Assembly (NCBI GenBank): GCA_014529385.2
Contig: CM043944.1
Location: forward strand, 69,922,895 to 69,986,894
Direction: 5' to 3'
Source: Adiantum capillus-veneris
Lineage: Eukaryota; Streptophyta; Polypodiopsida; Polypodiales; Pteridaceae
Length of the DNA stretch: 64,000 bases
A program made the position numbers and the translations under genes. Below the pieces are notes generated by a model, which worked only from the letters and a program-made list of their open reading frames with translations, was not told the DNA's origin and did no database searches. This document shows positions 36,801 to 64,000 of this stretch, in pieces (the first letter of the stretch is position 1; every line of letters begins with the position of its first letter).

Positions 36801-39200
36801 TTGAATTAAAACCAATGACTAGCCATTCTGAGCACTTTTGCCTTACAAGTAGCAGGCCATACCTAAACTTTCCTTGTGGCAATTGGACGACTTACCAAAT
36901 GGGGAGAAAAAGAATCTTGAAGCTTTGTTGTCCTTGTCGTTACATGATACAGCTCACAATGATTTCTAATTTGGTAGCCCAATTCCCGTTTCAACAAAGT
37001 TCTAATTTTCATCGATCTTTTGCTTATACAAATCTTCCAAGAAGTCGCACTTCGCAAATTTGAGCCCTTGTACATGATAAATTTGATGCCAAACTTTAGC
37101 TACCACCATAGAATATGGTGTAGAAACCGATCTATGCATGCATGATTATGCATGTATCATACATGCCAACTTGGTTGAGTATCATAGATCTAGAAATTTT
37201 TTGGGTCATTTTGCCCATGGAAAATTCCAGTCTTTCCCTTGCAAGCCCCATTTCCTAATGTAAATATAAGGTTGCTATAGCCCCACATTTTTTTGATTGT
37301 GCATACAATTACGTTCAAAAAAGTTGCATTTTTTGTGTTGTGCATACCTATTATCGGTGTTTGCATGACTACACCTATAGTTACTCGTATATATGTTTTA
37401 TATCACCTTCATACTAACACATGCAAAGCATCAAACACTTTCTTATGACAATTCTAGACATAACTACCAAGCTCTAAAACTACACAAACGAAAAAATTGG
37501 CTTCCACGTCGTGGTCACCTCAATCTCTTCGAAAAGTATGTACTTATAGACAAATCAATATTGTATGCTTAGTTTGGACCTAAGCTAAAAATTGACCATG
37601 TTCATTGACAGAATTGAGGAATATTGGACATAGTACATTTTTAACTCAAATTGAGTCTTATTTTTGTAAAATGGAATTTTTTTCTCTACTTTGTGTTGTT
37701 AGCTACTAAGGGTATTAGGTGCCCCAAAACTCAAGAAAGATGCAATACATAGTGATGAGTCTATATGAACAATCAAACTTGCCTTTCTATGGCACGTACA
37801 TTGCCAAAATTTGATCAAAGTGTGAATATCATCCATAAATTGCATGGTATGATTTTTATAAATAGGCCATAACTTCAAATACATAGAGTACCCATGCATT
37901 AGAATCATTTAAAAACGTTTATAATGATTACTGCTACTTATGTAGCACCCTAAAACTCATTAAGAGGATTTTGAGGACAGTCTATGATCAATTTTATGAA
38001 AATGTGCAAAACAACACACGTTTTTTGGCACAATTTAAATTGGAAAGTGCTTACGAAAGTCAACTCTAGAGCTAGAATCCATGGCCCAAAAAATTTCCAA
38101 GTTTTTTTCAACTCATAAGCTATCTTTGTGGATATCAAACACTCTAACCCTCATTGGCATCCCTAGTAATAATTCTAGGAAATTGCTTGGTTAAGAGGAC
38201 ATAAAAGTGTCATGTTACTGATCTAGTGACAAGCATGTTACTGATCTAGTGACAAGCATAGTGCTCAGACCATCGACGGCTATGTTGATCATTCAATCCA
38301 TTGAGATTAAACTGGGTGGCCACTGGATCTTCTTCTTTCCATCTTGTCATGTCTCTGTTCTAGAATTGGGTCAAGTGAATGAGTCCCTTGTTAATGCATT
38401 TTCTAGCAACTTCCCTCTAGAATATATCTAATGATAGAATATCATTTCCTATTGAAATAATGATTTATAAATTTTGTGTATGCCTTGGGCTTATTTTGAA
38501 GGTTCGGTCTACTATAGAATGCAACTATTAATATTAGAAAACTTAGCAACTTTAGCATATTCTCTTTTCTTCCTTACTTAAAACCGTTCAATACTACGAA
38601 AACCCTTTTCCTTTGCCTCTACTACACTAAATGGTTGGTTGTGAATTAAATCAATGGTCATTAGCCCTTAGCTTGTAGTACCCTAATGAATGCTTGGCTA
38701 TTGAACATTTTAATTGCTAACACTACTAGCTCTTAACAATTTAGTTGTATTCTTTTTTTTTTTGTCTTTGAACCTTTGAAGTTAATAATAACCACACCAT
38801 TCATGATATTGACATTTAGATACATTCAATTGTAACCTGTTTTGGGAGATTATCTATGTTATCCAAGAAAATTGTTCTACATATATAAAAGAATTTTTCT
38901 ATAGTTGTTTTGATATGTTGTGATTTGGACCAAACTTACCACAAACACTCTGGTGCAATCAAACATGTACATGTGTATGTGAACTACCATCTAGGAGTCT
39001 ATCAAACATAGAAGTGTAGTCTAGTGTTTCTCTAAGCATGTGTTTTCTTCCTTTTGAAGTTTCTCCCTTGCAATAGCAGAAAATTTTAGAACATTCCACT
39101 TTCCTAGGAAGCACTTGGTTTATGCTACTTCTAATAAAATATTCGTAGATACATGAAGCATTGCAAACCTTTGAACTTCAAGATTATGATCCTAATTTTA
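36801..39200. other. Unassigned AT-rich sequence
   Basis: No gene is seen; all frames are short. One small direct repeat, GTTACTGATCTAGTGACAAG, occurs at about 38213 and 38233. Confidence 0.35.
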
Positions 39201-39606
39201 AAAGGGCATAGTGTAGGGTAAAACCCTAGCCACGGGGTTTCCCTCTTACCTTCTCCCATGAGGCATACATACCTTGCATGAGACACATCCATGATACATG
39301 AGACCGCATTAAATGAACCCATAACCTTTATCCCCACTTGGTGTTCTCTTAAATGCCACACACACTCTCACATCTTTCCCTAGTGCTACCTCCACTTGCT
39401 AGCCAACATCATTGCTTAGATTAGCTCCAAGATTTTCTCCTTTGGCTATATAAGCTCTATGTATTAAGCTCTTTTCAGTTTAATGCATTGCTACTCTATT
39501 TGCATACACATCAAGTCCATCTTTTGATAAGCTTGTGATTAACACCATTATGCTTAGCGTCCATTTAAGCTACTAACACTCGTCCACCTTTACCCTAACC
39601 TCTACA
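39200..39606 (+). repeat. Probable LTR 3' part before a tRNA-iMet primer site
   Basis: The segment ends CTCTACA at 39606, three bases before TGGTATCAAAGA, and has a TATA-like GGCTATATAAGC near 39443. These are LTR features, but the start cannot be placed and no partner LTR is visible. Confidence 0.4.
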
Positions 39607-39608
39607 TG

Positions 39609-39620
39609 TGGTATCAAAGA
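39609..39620 (+). promoter_or_regulatory. tRNA-iMet-like primer-binding site
   Basis: TGGTATCAAAGA resembles TGGTATCAGAGC, the usual plant tRNA-iMet primer site, with two changes. It is followed by an ATG (39627) and a short reading frame that stops soon. Confidence 0.45.
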
Positions 39621-39639
39621 CTCACAATGGCTAATCGTG

Positions 39640-40170
39640 ATTTCTTAGCTTAATTAGCATCCTAAGTACTTATCTCCCTATGCTAGATCTTGTGGATTTC
39701 TTTTTCCATCACTTGGTCAAATTATAACTCTTTGCATTTAGTTTGATAAAGTTGCATTTAGATTCCTCTAGAGTAACATTCCTTGCATTTTAGATTGTAG
39801 CCACTTGTGGAATGGGTGCATCACATCCTCAATGGAGCCACATGACCTTCATTTACTAGCATTGCCTTTCGACAAAAAAGGGAGGGTAAATCCGAGAGAA
39901 TTTCAATCAGTATGCAATGGAGCACCCTTCCAATTTTTGGAAGGTATGTTTTATTTTTCTCCTTTTTAATCTATAACCTCTCTTTCTTCAGTGCAAGTGA
40001 AAGGCAGTGCCAACGTTTGTCTGTCTTCAAACGCCTTGTTCAATTGAAGAAACCTTTTTTGAACTCCCAAAGTCCAACAAGGTGGTAAATTTGCTATTTC
40101 AAGAGTAAAACCATCATTCTAAGACTATGAGTCCAATGCATTACCATTATGTTACCTATTTGGGGGGTGA
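39640..40170. other. Unassigned sequence after the primer site
   Basis: It would be the leader and gag of the element, but no gag domain is recognisable. Confidence 0.3.
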
Positions 40171-40179
40171 CCAAAGCAA

Positions 40180-40560
40180 AGGCCACCCCGAAGCAACCTT
40201 CAAGAGTAAAGGCCCCCTAATCACGCTCAAGTGACCTCTTCACACGCAAAGGCAGCTCAATTGACCAAAGCAAGCATGAAGGGCTGCTGCACAATCAGCT
40301 GGAGTATTACCTTCTTTGCTATCAGGTTGAAATTTCTTACTTCCTCTGCATGCTATCTTTGCAACAACTTACCGATGCTTTCCTATTGAAGCGGAAGTCT
40401 CATTCAAGGAGCATGCACAAAACCTATAAGGGCTACCTTCAATCACACTTGCATGCTCAAACTCGCGCTGCTCTCAATATCGCTAGCATGCTCAAACTCG
40501 AGATGCCCTCAATCACCGCTCCATGCTTAAGCTTATATTCGGCTATTCCTCGTATGCTCT
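40180..40560. repeat. Short imperfect repeats
   Basis: AAGGCC/CAAAGGC words recur at 40180-40280, and CATGCTCAAACTCG with CTCAAT recurs at about 45-bp spacing in 40440-40540. Cause unknown. Confidence 0.45.
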
Positions 40561-42213
40561 CTAGAGCTCGCGACCTACTACCAACACACTGTTTCCACTG
40601 CAAGATTTGGCAAAGGCCCACCCATCACCAACGCTAAAGTGTTTCATCCACATCCATCCTCTCGGTTCTAGCTTTACAAAAATCAACAAGCAATATCGAT
40701 TTTTTAATCAATTTGTTTCTACTCTTCTTCATAGGTTGAAGAGAACCTCAAACTTCCCTTGCATTCTCCTCTAAATCTTTCACAGAGCATTGTCAAGGGA
40801 AACACCGGTATCATAAAGTTTCTTTTAAACCTTTGAATTGCACAAGGGAGCTAGATACTGCCAGTCTTTACAAGAAAAGGTAAGACCTTTACCCCACTAC
40901 ATGATTTATACTATGAGAGGAGTTACCATCAGAGACCCAAATGGAGAACACATTCTCAGGCACATGGTCTTCATGAGATTGAAAGCAACAATAAATGGCA
41001 ACATTTCATATGAAGTATCTTACTGTTAAAAGAGATGCACTACTTGTAATCACATGATTGAGGGATTTACAGAAAGTGAAGGGCTCTATGGTATTTAAGA
41101 GGATTCTTGAGATAGTTTGGAGCCATCCAGATAAATTTGTGGTCTTTTGATTGCTTCATAGCTAAGAAAAGATATAAAGAAAATAGAAAATGTCTTCCTA
41201 GATCAGAAAGAAACGTATGCATAGATATACATTAACTAAGAGCCTTAAATTTGTCATCAGACTCAAATTTTCCTAAAATGACCTCATACCTAGCAAACCT
41301 CAAGAGCATTCTTTTTTGTTCCACTCGCACAATTCCCGTGCAAGTTGAAGCAAAGGTCCTTATGAGCGCACAAGGTCGCCTGGCCAAACTCTAACCATGA
41401 CCCGGGTCAACTCAACCAACCAAGCTAGCTCCTTTGGACAACCTCAAGAGCACTCTTAATACCTGTTGACATTGACTTGGATCAAAGCCTTCTTAACTCA
41501 AATTAAAATTTTCAGTCTACACAAGATAAGAGAAAAAAGATCACAAACAATTCCTTGGAATACAACAATCTCGAAGAAGTATTAACCACAGAATGAGCAG
41601 AAGCATTAACCATAAGCACAAGAAGCATTGACAATATGAGCAAACTTAGCAAAGCACTCCAAGACAATTGTGAAGATACGCAACTTGTGCTTTTCTCACA
41701 ATGTTGTAACAATGTGCTAGAAATAACAATGCAATAAAGTACTTGCTAAAAAAGGCCCCTGCCATCATAATTGGCACGCTCTCTTAAGCTATTTGGATTC
41801 TTTGCATGAAAGCATAACCATTGCTTGGCAAAACTTTCGCTGGATAAAATGCTTCTCAAACGAGGTAACGCGGTAAATAGTCACAATGGCCTACAAAAGA
41901 GGATCAGAAAGAGTGTGCATGTGACCCACTACTTGGCGTTCCTCTGTAATAGAGATAGGGAAACAAAAGTCAACTACATCTCACAGGAGCCTACTATCTT
42001 TTATTTTAAGAGAGTTGTGCTTGTTCTTTGCTGAGATACAATCATACTATATTCCCACCTGCTTTTCTTTTGGGAATAGCAACACCCATGCTGATTAGCA
42101 AGAGAAGACTCTTTCCTTCCTGTTTTCAAAGAATTGTTAGGTGGTGAAGAGAAGGTTTTCAAGCTGCGCAGACAAGTTACCAATCCCTGCCTAAATAAAT
42201 AATCATGCCAATT
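40561..42213. other. Intergenic sequence 3' of GLTP
   Basis: No gene is recognised. AATAAATAAT near 42193-42202 (plus strand) does not form a canonical AATAAA on the minus strand. The GLTP 3' UTR must lie here, but its end cannot be placed. Confidence 0.4.
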
Positions 42214-58356
<16,143 letters not shown>

Positions 58357-58640
58357 GTTTCTCCCCAGGCACGCGCAAAGAAGAGCAGAGACCTCTTCCG
58401 CGCACAGGAGTTCCAAAATCTCTATTCAGTGCCTGCTCTCGCGAGAGAGAAAGAGAGAGAGAGAGAGAGAACGCGTCGCACGCAAATTATTGAAATCAAT
58501 GCAAAGCAGGTGAAAGGTTCCCGACGGCATCGTTATGAGAAGCTGTCGTGCGGCGTCGTTGGCTCGGGCATCGGAATAAATCAATAATCAAGGACCTCAA
58601 CTCATCGAACCGGGCGGTGCCGTGCGGTAATCCGGTAGAG
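58357..58640 (-). promoter_or_regulatory. GLTP 5' UTR and proximal promoter
   Basis: The stretch upstream of the start codon is G+C-rich with a CT-rich tract on the gene strand (GA on plus, 58441-58469), a common feature of plant 5' UTRs and Y patches. No clear TATA box is seen, and the transcription start cannot be fixed. Confidence 0.45.
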
Positions 58641-59940
58641 GAGCCAATTGTGAGACACACCCCACTCATGCATTCCCCCCTTGGAATGAATAAAATGACT
58701 TTTTATTTTATGAATTTTTTTAAAATTGAATATAAAAATCCATTATTTTATGTGTTAAATTGCTTAAATTTTTTGCATTTTAAAACTCTTCCTTTTAAAC
58801 TCACGTTATACATTAACATGATTACATAGCGCCCCCATAGTGCGCCCCCGAGCCATAGCTCAAGTGCCCCTAAATACTAACCTTGCACCTTTGACTCTCT
58901 ACTATCCTCTCCCCACATAGAATCCCACCCATTTACTAAGCAGCTAAGGGGTGCTAATAAAGGAGGTGTGTGTGTGTACACACACACACACATATACATT
59001 TATTTATTTATTTATTTATTTATATATATAGAGAGAGAGAGAGAGAGATGAATAAAAGACTCTACTAATCAAAAAATTGATAAATGTACACCAATCACTT
59101 ATGAGGAGAGCACACATTGGAGAGCTAGAGCCAAGTCGATGAGAAATGGATCAAGGTAAGTAGAATGTTAAAGGCATAGGCAAAGCCTAATGAGATATTT
59201 GTTGCAATAAGAAACACAATTTGCATCTAGACCATTACAAACGATGGAAATGGGAGGAAGATCACTAAGCACAAAATTAATGGATAATGATTTTCATAGC
59301 ACTATATTGGAGGATAAGAATAGTAGGCACATATATGGCTCTTGGAGAGAAAATAACTGCAGTATGGTGAATTTTTTATCTCTTTATATGCTTCCATGAG
59401 GCAAAGTACGTGGGGTTCCTCTCCATGTCAATGAAATGGAAAAGATCATATGTTTCTTTTACTTTTGGGGATAAAGAGAAATAGGTGGATTTAGTTGGAT
59501 ACAAAGATATGTAGACAAATTAGTCACGATGATAGATACATGGATATATATAATGCATACACACATATACTTATTTTTAAAGATAAAGGAGTTCATGCTC
59601 CACGTGATTGCATGGACAATGGAGTGGCCTTTAATTGCCTACGTGAGCTAGCACATTTGAGATAGCCTTGCGGCATCAAAGATGGTGTGCCTACTATTGT
59701 TGTGCGAAATTTGAGGGGACTCACCCTATGGCTAAAGAGGACCCTATGATGTAGTTATGTGGATATCCTTTCTCGCTCACAATCCTTGCATGCCATCGAT
59801 GCCCCACAGTTAGTGTTGCTATCTCACAACATGCCTCATAGTTGCTTCATGTGTAGGGTATGCTTATCACTACCTTCTTGCCTTGAGTTGCAAGCTGCCT
59901 TAAAGGTTGATAATGCATATCTACATAGACCATCGACATA
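58641..59940. other. Intergenic sequence with small microsatellites
   Basis: It includes an AT-rich block (58680-58830), a GT/AC inverted run (58966-58992), (ATTT)n, TA and GA repeats (58999-59048). No gene is recognised. Confidence 0.45.
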
Positions 59941-59948
59941 ACACACAT

Positions 59949-60083
59949 GTAAAGACCAGGGTCCTAGGCAAGGGGCTATGAACCCACATGGTATGGAAAG
60001 GGGGCTTCGTATCTAGAAGGCTATTTAAATGAGGTTGGGTGAAAAAGGTGCCATTTTCCCTTTGTCCTTACATTGGTATTAGA
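59949..60083 (+). repeat. Possible short LTR end and tRNA-iMet-like primer site
   Basis: A TGTAAAGACC...CTTACA segment of about 122 bp is followed by TGGTATTAGAGC (60072-60083), one change from the tRNA-iMet site. The text before it resembles that before 60321. It may be a terminal repeat in miniature, but the start is a guess. Confidence 0.35.
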
Positions 60084-60092
60084 GCTCAAAAG

Positions 60093-60144
<52 letters not shown>

Positions 60145-60169
60145 CACCATATATATATATATGGTGGGG
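60093..60169. repeat. (CT)n followed by a perfect 28-bp palindrome
   Basis: CT repeats to 60141 are followed by a palindrome at 60142-60169: arms CCCCACCAT and ATGGTGGGG around ten bases of AT. It lies between the two primer-like sites. Confidence 0.9.
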
Positions 60170-60334
60170 TATCAGGACAACGGCAAGGCCGGACTAGACA
60201 AGGGCAAGGCCGGGCTAAGCAGTGTGGAAAGGGAGTCCAACTAGGGCAAAGGGCTAGGAGCCATGCTATATAGTGGGTGGTTGGGAGGTGGACTCTTAGG
60301 TTCTAGTTCCCCTTGTCTAACATTGGTATCAGAG
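60170..60334 (+). repeat. Possible LTR end and tRNA-iMet primer site
   Basis: It contains GCAAGGCCGG repeats and a TATATAG box (60269) and ends CTAACA before TTGGTATCAGAGC (60322-60334). A perfect TGGTATCAGAGC is present. Confidence 0.45.
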
Positions 60335-60391
60335 CTCGGGGCAGAGGAAGGAGAAGAAGGGTGGAGGGCATGGAAGCATGGTCTCATGCAC

Positions 60392-60453
<62 letters not shown>

Positions 60454-60820
60454 GTGGTGCACCATCGAGGAGGCAATCTCCAAGCTAAATGACATTCTTC
60501 AACCTGTCTACATCAAGCCCGAAACTATTTCATGGATCAACGACACACATAGGCATGTGCCACCCGAACATTGCATACTCACCTTTAAGGACAAAGATGA
60601 GCGTATGAAGCTGTTATGCCAATCTCGACTTCTCAAGGGAAAAAAGCTTTGGATTGCTGAAGAATTGACCACGAATCAACTCAAGAGTAAAGCAAGTGAG
60701 CTCAAGAAGATGCATGAGGCACGTAAACAAGGCAAATGGGCAGTCTACCGAAATGGCAAAGCGATCATCCAGGAATTTCGAAATCCTAAGCCGGCTATCC
60801 CCTCAGTTGAACCCCCTTAG
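60263..60820 (+). CDS. Open frame of the ORF-plus-tail repeat, possibly LINE ORF1-like
   Basis: A 185-codon frame runs from 60263 through a (TC)n tract (Ser-Leu repeat) and then a well-formed domain from CTIEEAISKLNDILQPVYIK to its stop at 60818-60820. The domain has ILTFKDKDERMKLLCQ, LLKGKKLWIAEELTTNQLKS, MHEARKQGKWAVYRNGKAII. This pattern resembles the nucleic-acid-binding C-terminal domain of LINE ORF1-type proteins, but that is inference. A decayed second copy is at 31955-32340. The true start is uncertain. No RT follows; the conserved tail starts at once. Confidence 0.45.
60395..60449. repeat. (TC)n microsatellite within the open frame
   Basis: About 27 CT units translated as Ser-Leu repeats. 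Confidence 0.95.
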
Positions 60821-60973
60821 GTTTTGTTCTCTCTTTTATTTACTTTACCCTCTTGATGGACCCTCAGTCCTTAACTGATATGTATCACACCCCGCTCAAA
60901 GAAGAAATTGTTGTAGTGCTCCTTTTTGGTCCCATTGGTCATATATGACCTCCGTGGACGATAATTCAATCTA

Positions 60974-60990
<17 letters not shown>
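60821..60990 (+). repeat. Conserved 3' tail of the repeat
   Basis: About 150 bp match the reverse complement of 31800-31955, including GGACCCTCAGTCCTTAACTG and GACCTCCGTGGACGATAATT. The tail ends in CTATCTATCTCT and then a long (CT)n, like a 3' simple-repeat tail of a non-LTR element. Confidence 0.65.

Positions 60991-61046
<56 letters not shown>
60975..61046. repeat. (CT)n microsatellite
   Basis: About 35 CT units directly follow the repeat tail. Confidence 0.95.
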
Positions 61047-61047
<1 letters not shown>

Positions 61048-61648
61048 CCCCCGAAAGTTCCATGGAGACAGGCGTGGCCAAGGGCCTTGGGAAGATGAAG
61101 GCCGTGGAGTTCTTGGCATGAACTTGCATGCTACATGCAAACCGGGGTCGGAGTTCACGGCGTGTGCAGAGATGCTTGACAAGCCGAGGAAGAGGTCGAA
61201 GACCCGCGTGCACGGAGGCTTGGGCCGAGAAGAGAGCCGAATTCGAACTCCACCAAATCAGGCTAGGGAGGGCTCGTTAAGGTCGAAAGGCCATGAGGAG
61301 GAGTTCCCGACACAGGCTCGACATCTGTGGAGCATCACAGTGCGTCCCGGCTCGCAGTTTCTCTGGCAGCGCGAAGGCGGCCCGCCATGGCTTAACGCAG
61401 GTTTGTTTTTTTTTGTTCATACGCGGGCGCCCAACCCAACCTTGGGTTTTTTGAACTAAACCCTAACTAAGGGGGCATGCCCACCCCGGGCACACACCCC
61501 TCAACATCTCGACACTTGTTTAGCCAAGCTCGGAGATCCGTGGCCGATGAGCTTATGAGATTCATCACTCACGTGCCAGCGAGAGGCTGTATTCGATCGT
61601 GGTCGTTCACGGCATGGAGTACAACCGACACACTCCTATGATGGAATT
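61047..61648. other. Unassigned G+C-rich sequence
   Basis: No domain is recognised. A plus frame 61118-61459 exists but has no support. Confidence 0.35.
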
Positions 61649-61812
61649 CACGGATGGAGTGAGGGTGTAAGATCACACGCATGCAAGGCCATGCAAGACC
61701 GTCGTAATTGACCTCGGATAGGGACACCCTCACGGATGGAGTGAGGGTGTAAGATCACACGCATGCAAGGCCATGCAAGACCGCCGTAATTGACCTCGGA
61801 TAGGGACACAAC
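61649..61812. repeat. Two-copy 82-bp tandem repeat
   Basis: Units 61649-61730 and 61731-61812 begin CACGGATGGAGTGAGGGTGT and differ by about one base (GTCG/GCCG) before diverging at the end. They look recent. Confidence 0.9.
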
Positions 61813-64000
61813 GGATTATCAGGTTTGAGATTTCGTGTTATTGCAGTTTTCATGTGTGCAATTGTATTGCAAAAACATGTAATTATGCTAATCTTGGCTA
61901 TGTTTCCCTGCGAGACTACCTATGGGTCAAGTATGCCCATGGCCATTATGTCCACTTTTCTTGCGCATCGGGCAAGGCCCTTGAGAGTAGATCGTCTATT
62001 GCACCAAGCAACAATGTCTAGAAAATCATTTCTCGTTTTTCTTACTGCTTCCAAATCATTCGATTTTTGGGGTCGGCAAGGTTGGTCGGCAGGTGTACTT
62101 AAGAAGGTACGCAGTTGATTTTTGTTTATTGTCATCTGCATAACTGGTTACACAATTTTGGTCGTATCTCTACATAAGGTAATGTATGTGAATGTCATGA
62201 TGCACTTACCATACATTTTTTTGATCGTCGACCACGAATTGATGTAACAACAGCAGGGCTGTCAATTGCTTATGAATCATTTGATCTAGATGGAATATGC
62301 ATCACCTCTATTGCATATATCTGACATGCATCAAAGGTAATACACTTTTCTCCACTCCAAGCATAGGCACGGTATTTGACATCACATAAGCACTCAAATT
62401 TTGTGGCATACATTAATAGTAAGAGCTTATTTTTTAATATCTCAAGGAGACATGCATGGCCTCTTACTGGACTTGAAGAAGGAAGCAAGTTCCTCGGCAT
62501 GGCCGACTCTTTGTCACGGGTTTTACACGCTGAAGGAGAATGCTTACCACACAATACTGATTAATTTCAATTGAAATTGCTCGACACGGTCGATTCTTTT
62601 TGTTGTGGTATCTACTGCCATAGGCTTTCAGCACAAACATATTTATGTGAAGCAAGGCCTCAATCTACAACTCTTAAGTTGATATTTTTCCCGTTTGGCG
62701 TATGCTATGAGCACACTCCTTTGGGGAATTTTCTCCAAATGCCTGCAAGATATTTCATGCCAACCTTCTCTTGTGCAACAGAGATGGTTATGATCTACAT
62801 TTGAGCGAGTTTTCTTTCGACATCTCCAGACAACTGGTTACAGCAGGATGACCAGGTTAGACCATGTTCAGTATTTATTTTTCCATGTTTATACATTTAC
62901 ATTGGAAATTCATGCTTTTGTGTAAAGCAATGTTCTTTGACAATTTTACATGAAGCAAGGCTTCTCCCTTGTACCAAGGTACTGCCCAATGATTTGGAAT
63001 CACGCGCAGTGGCACACAAGTTTGAAAAAACTGGCAAAATAGGGGATATCACCTCACAGAATCCCTACCAATTTAGACTGTGCAAGGCACTAATGGTTTT
63101 GGCTCTCATGCTTGAGGCCATCACTCTCGCCAAGGGCTTAAAAATTGTATGCAAGGCATGCTAACCAGGTGGCATAAATTCCACCGCTTTCGAGATTACG
63201 CTTCCACTATCACACTAGACACTCTGTCACGAACAAACTAATTTCTGGATTGTTTAAATTTTTGGTTGCTGTCAACGCACAATACCACTAAATGGAACCT
63301 AAATCTAGGACTTATTTCACAGGCAAAGTGCCATATTAAGTCATTTTTGTGAAGTCACGACCCCATACATGGTAAGTGGGTCAAGCTGTGGCTTGTGTTT
63401 TTTGTTTCCTCTCTCGATGAGAGCGTTATACAAGAAGATTGTTGCATGCTTATAGGATAAGCTGCAAGTCAGGCATAAGATGCGTTAGAGCACATAGATT
63501 GGGCACAACATATACAAACTCATCACTTAAGGAAAGTTCCTTAGCCCAGCATTTTCTCTCTCTCTCTCTTTCTTATTTCTCTCCATGAATAATGAAAACT
63601 TTCTACGTAGTTTTGGTACATGTTTTGTTTGGGAGTCAGCATGAGCCAAGGTGCTCTAACTCTCAGCTAGAAATTGGGCAAGACGCCCTCTACATTAGTC
63701 TTCATCATTTCATCGATTGAACACTAATGGCCATAAGGGCTATGAGCCACACACGCTGGCTAAGAGTCATTCTCAGATCTCGGGTATGACCAAACTGTTG
63801 GCATTCCTTGGGTGATTGTTCTTAAGATCGAACAGATCTATCCACTAGACTACACAACGACGTTAATGGACAAGCAAGAGTCTTGTCATTATGGAAGTTT
63901 ACGGTGTCATTTTTGCATGACATGGTTTCAATGCAACACTCGAGTTGAGTTTTTGATAGCCATAAACTCAACTCGGCTGATTTCTACCACGGATTTTAGA
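61813..64000. other. Unassigned sequence
   Basis: Frames near 61840-62030 and 62937-63164 are open for 60-75 codons, with Cys/His-rich text in the first. No family is recognised and no repeat apart from a short (CT)n at 63557-63569. Confidence 0.35.

Noticed and set aside
61118-61459. Possible host exon of 113 codons
   Set aside because: No domain, no splice support and G+C-rich low-information composition.
61825-62118. Cys/His-rich frame near 61840-62030 as a zinc-finger gene
   Set aside because: The spacing of Cys and His fits no family I know and the frame stops after about 60 codons.

Overview
This is a stretch of nuclear DNA from a land plant with a large, repeat-rich genome. It shows plant-type Copia and Gypsy LTR retrotransposons, tRNA-iMet-type primer sites, a LINE with a zf-RVT tail, hAT remnants, very long simple-sequence tracts, and one intron-bearing host gene whose protein looks like plant glycolipid transfer protein. 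The 14.6-kb intron and the TE nesting would fit a fern or another large-genome seedless plant or gymnosperm. That placement is inference; no species marker is visible.

Layout. (a) 1-5500: broken Copia elements. A plus-strand Copia (1-1089) is interrupted by a minus-strand Copia with a large internal deletion (1090-3480). An LTR-to-RT deletion derivative (3586-4176) and a minus-strand LTR (4177-4612) follow. (b) 5525-12552: a decayed plus-strand Gypsy element (Gypsy-1) with primer site, gag, protease, RT, RNase H and integrase. It is split between RNase H and integrase by a 5'-truncated LTR (about 10785-11413). (c) 12553-27433: a nested stack. A plus-strand Copia (Copia-A) is split by a minus-strand element N (13027-23187), which is split by a plus-strand element M (14176-20681). 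N and M are related, carry a gag-like gene and acidic proteins, and have no visible pol. Target-site duplications support both insertions. Copia-A also holds a solo LTR (24106-24827) and ends in a G30 polypurine tract and a 3' LTR (26813-27433). (d) 27434-42200: mostly unassigned AT-rich DNA, with compound microsatellites, a Gypsy integrase remnant (33300-33830), an LTR/primer site near 39609, and a decayed copy of an ORF-plus-tail repeat (31795-32340). (e) 42214-58356, minus strand: the one host gene that can be modelled with confidence. It is a six-exon GLTP gene predicted to encode 207 residues. Intron 3 (42683-57324) holds a truncated LINE, LTRs, a hAT transposase remnant, a gag fragment, a hAT-type MITE with a perfect 8-bp target duplication, and a second Gypsy (Gypsy-2, 52032-56580). 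(f) 58357-64000: the upstream flank of GLTP, microsatellites, two tRNA-iMet-like primer sites, the better copy of the ORF-plus-tail repeat (60263-60990), and an 82-bp tandem duplication.

The only gene likely to serve the host is GLTP; everything else recognisable is mobile DNA or its debris. The most novel material is the N/M pair: gag-only LTR elements whose primer-site motif is shared with Gypsy-1, so a Gypsy machinery of that kind may have mobilised them. The paired ORF-plus-tail repeats at 31.8-32.3 kb and 60.3-61.0 kb come next.
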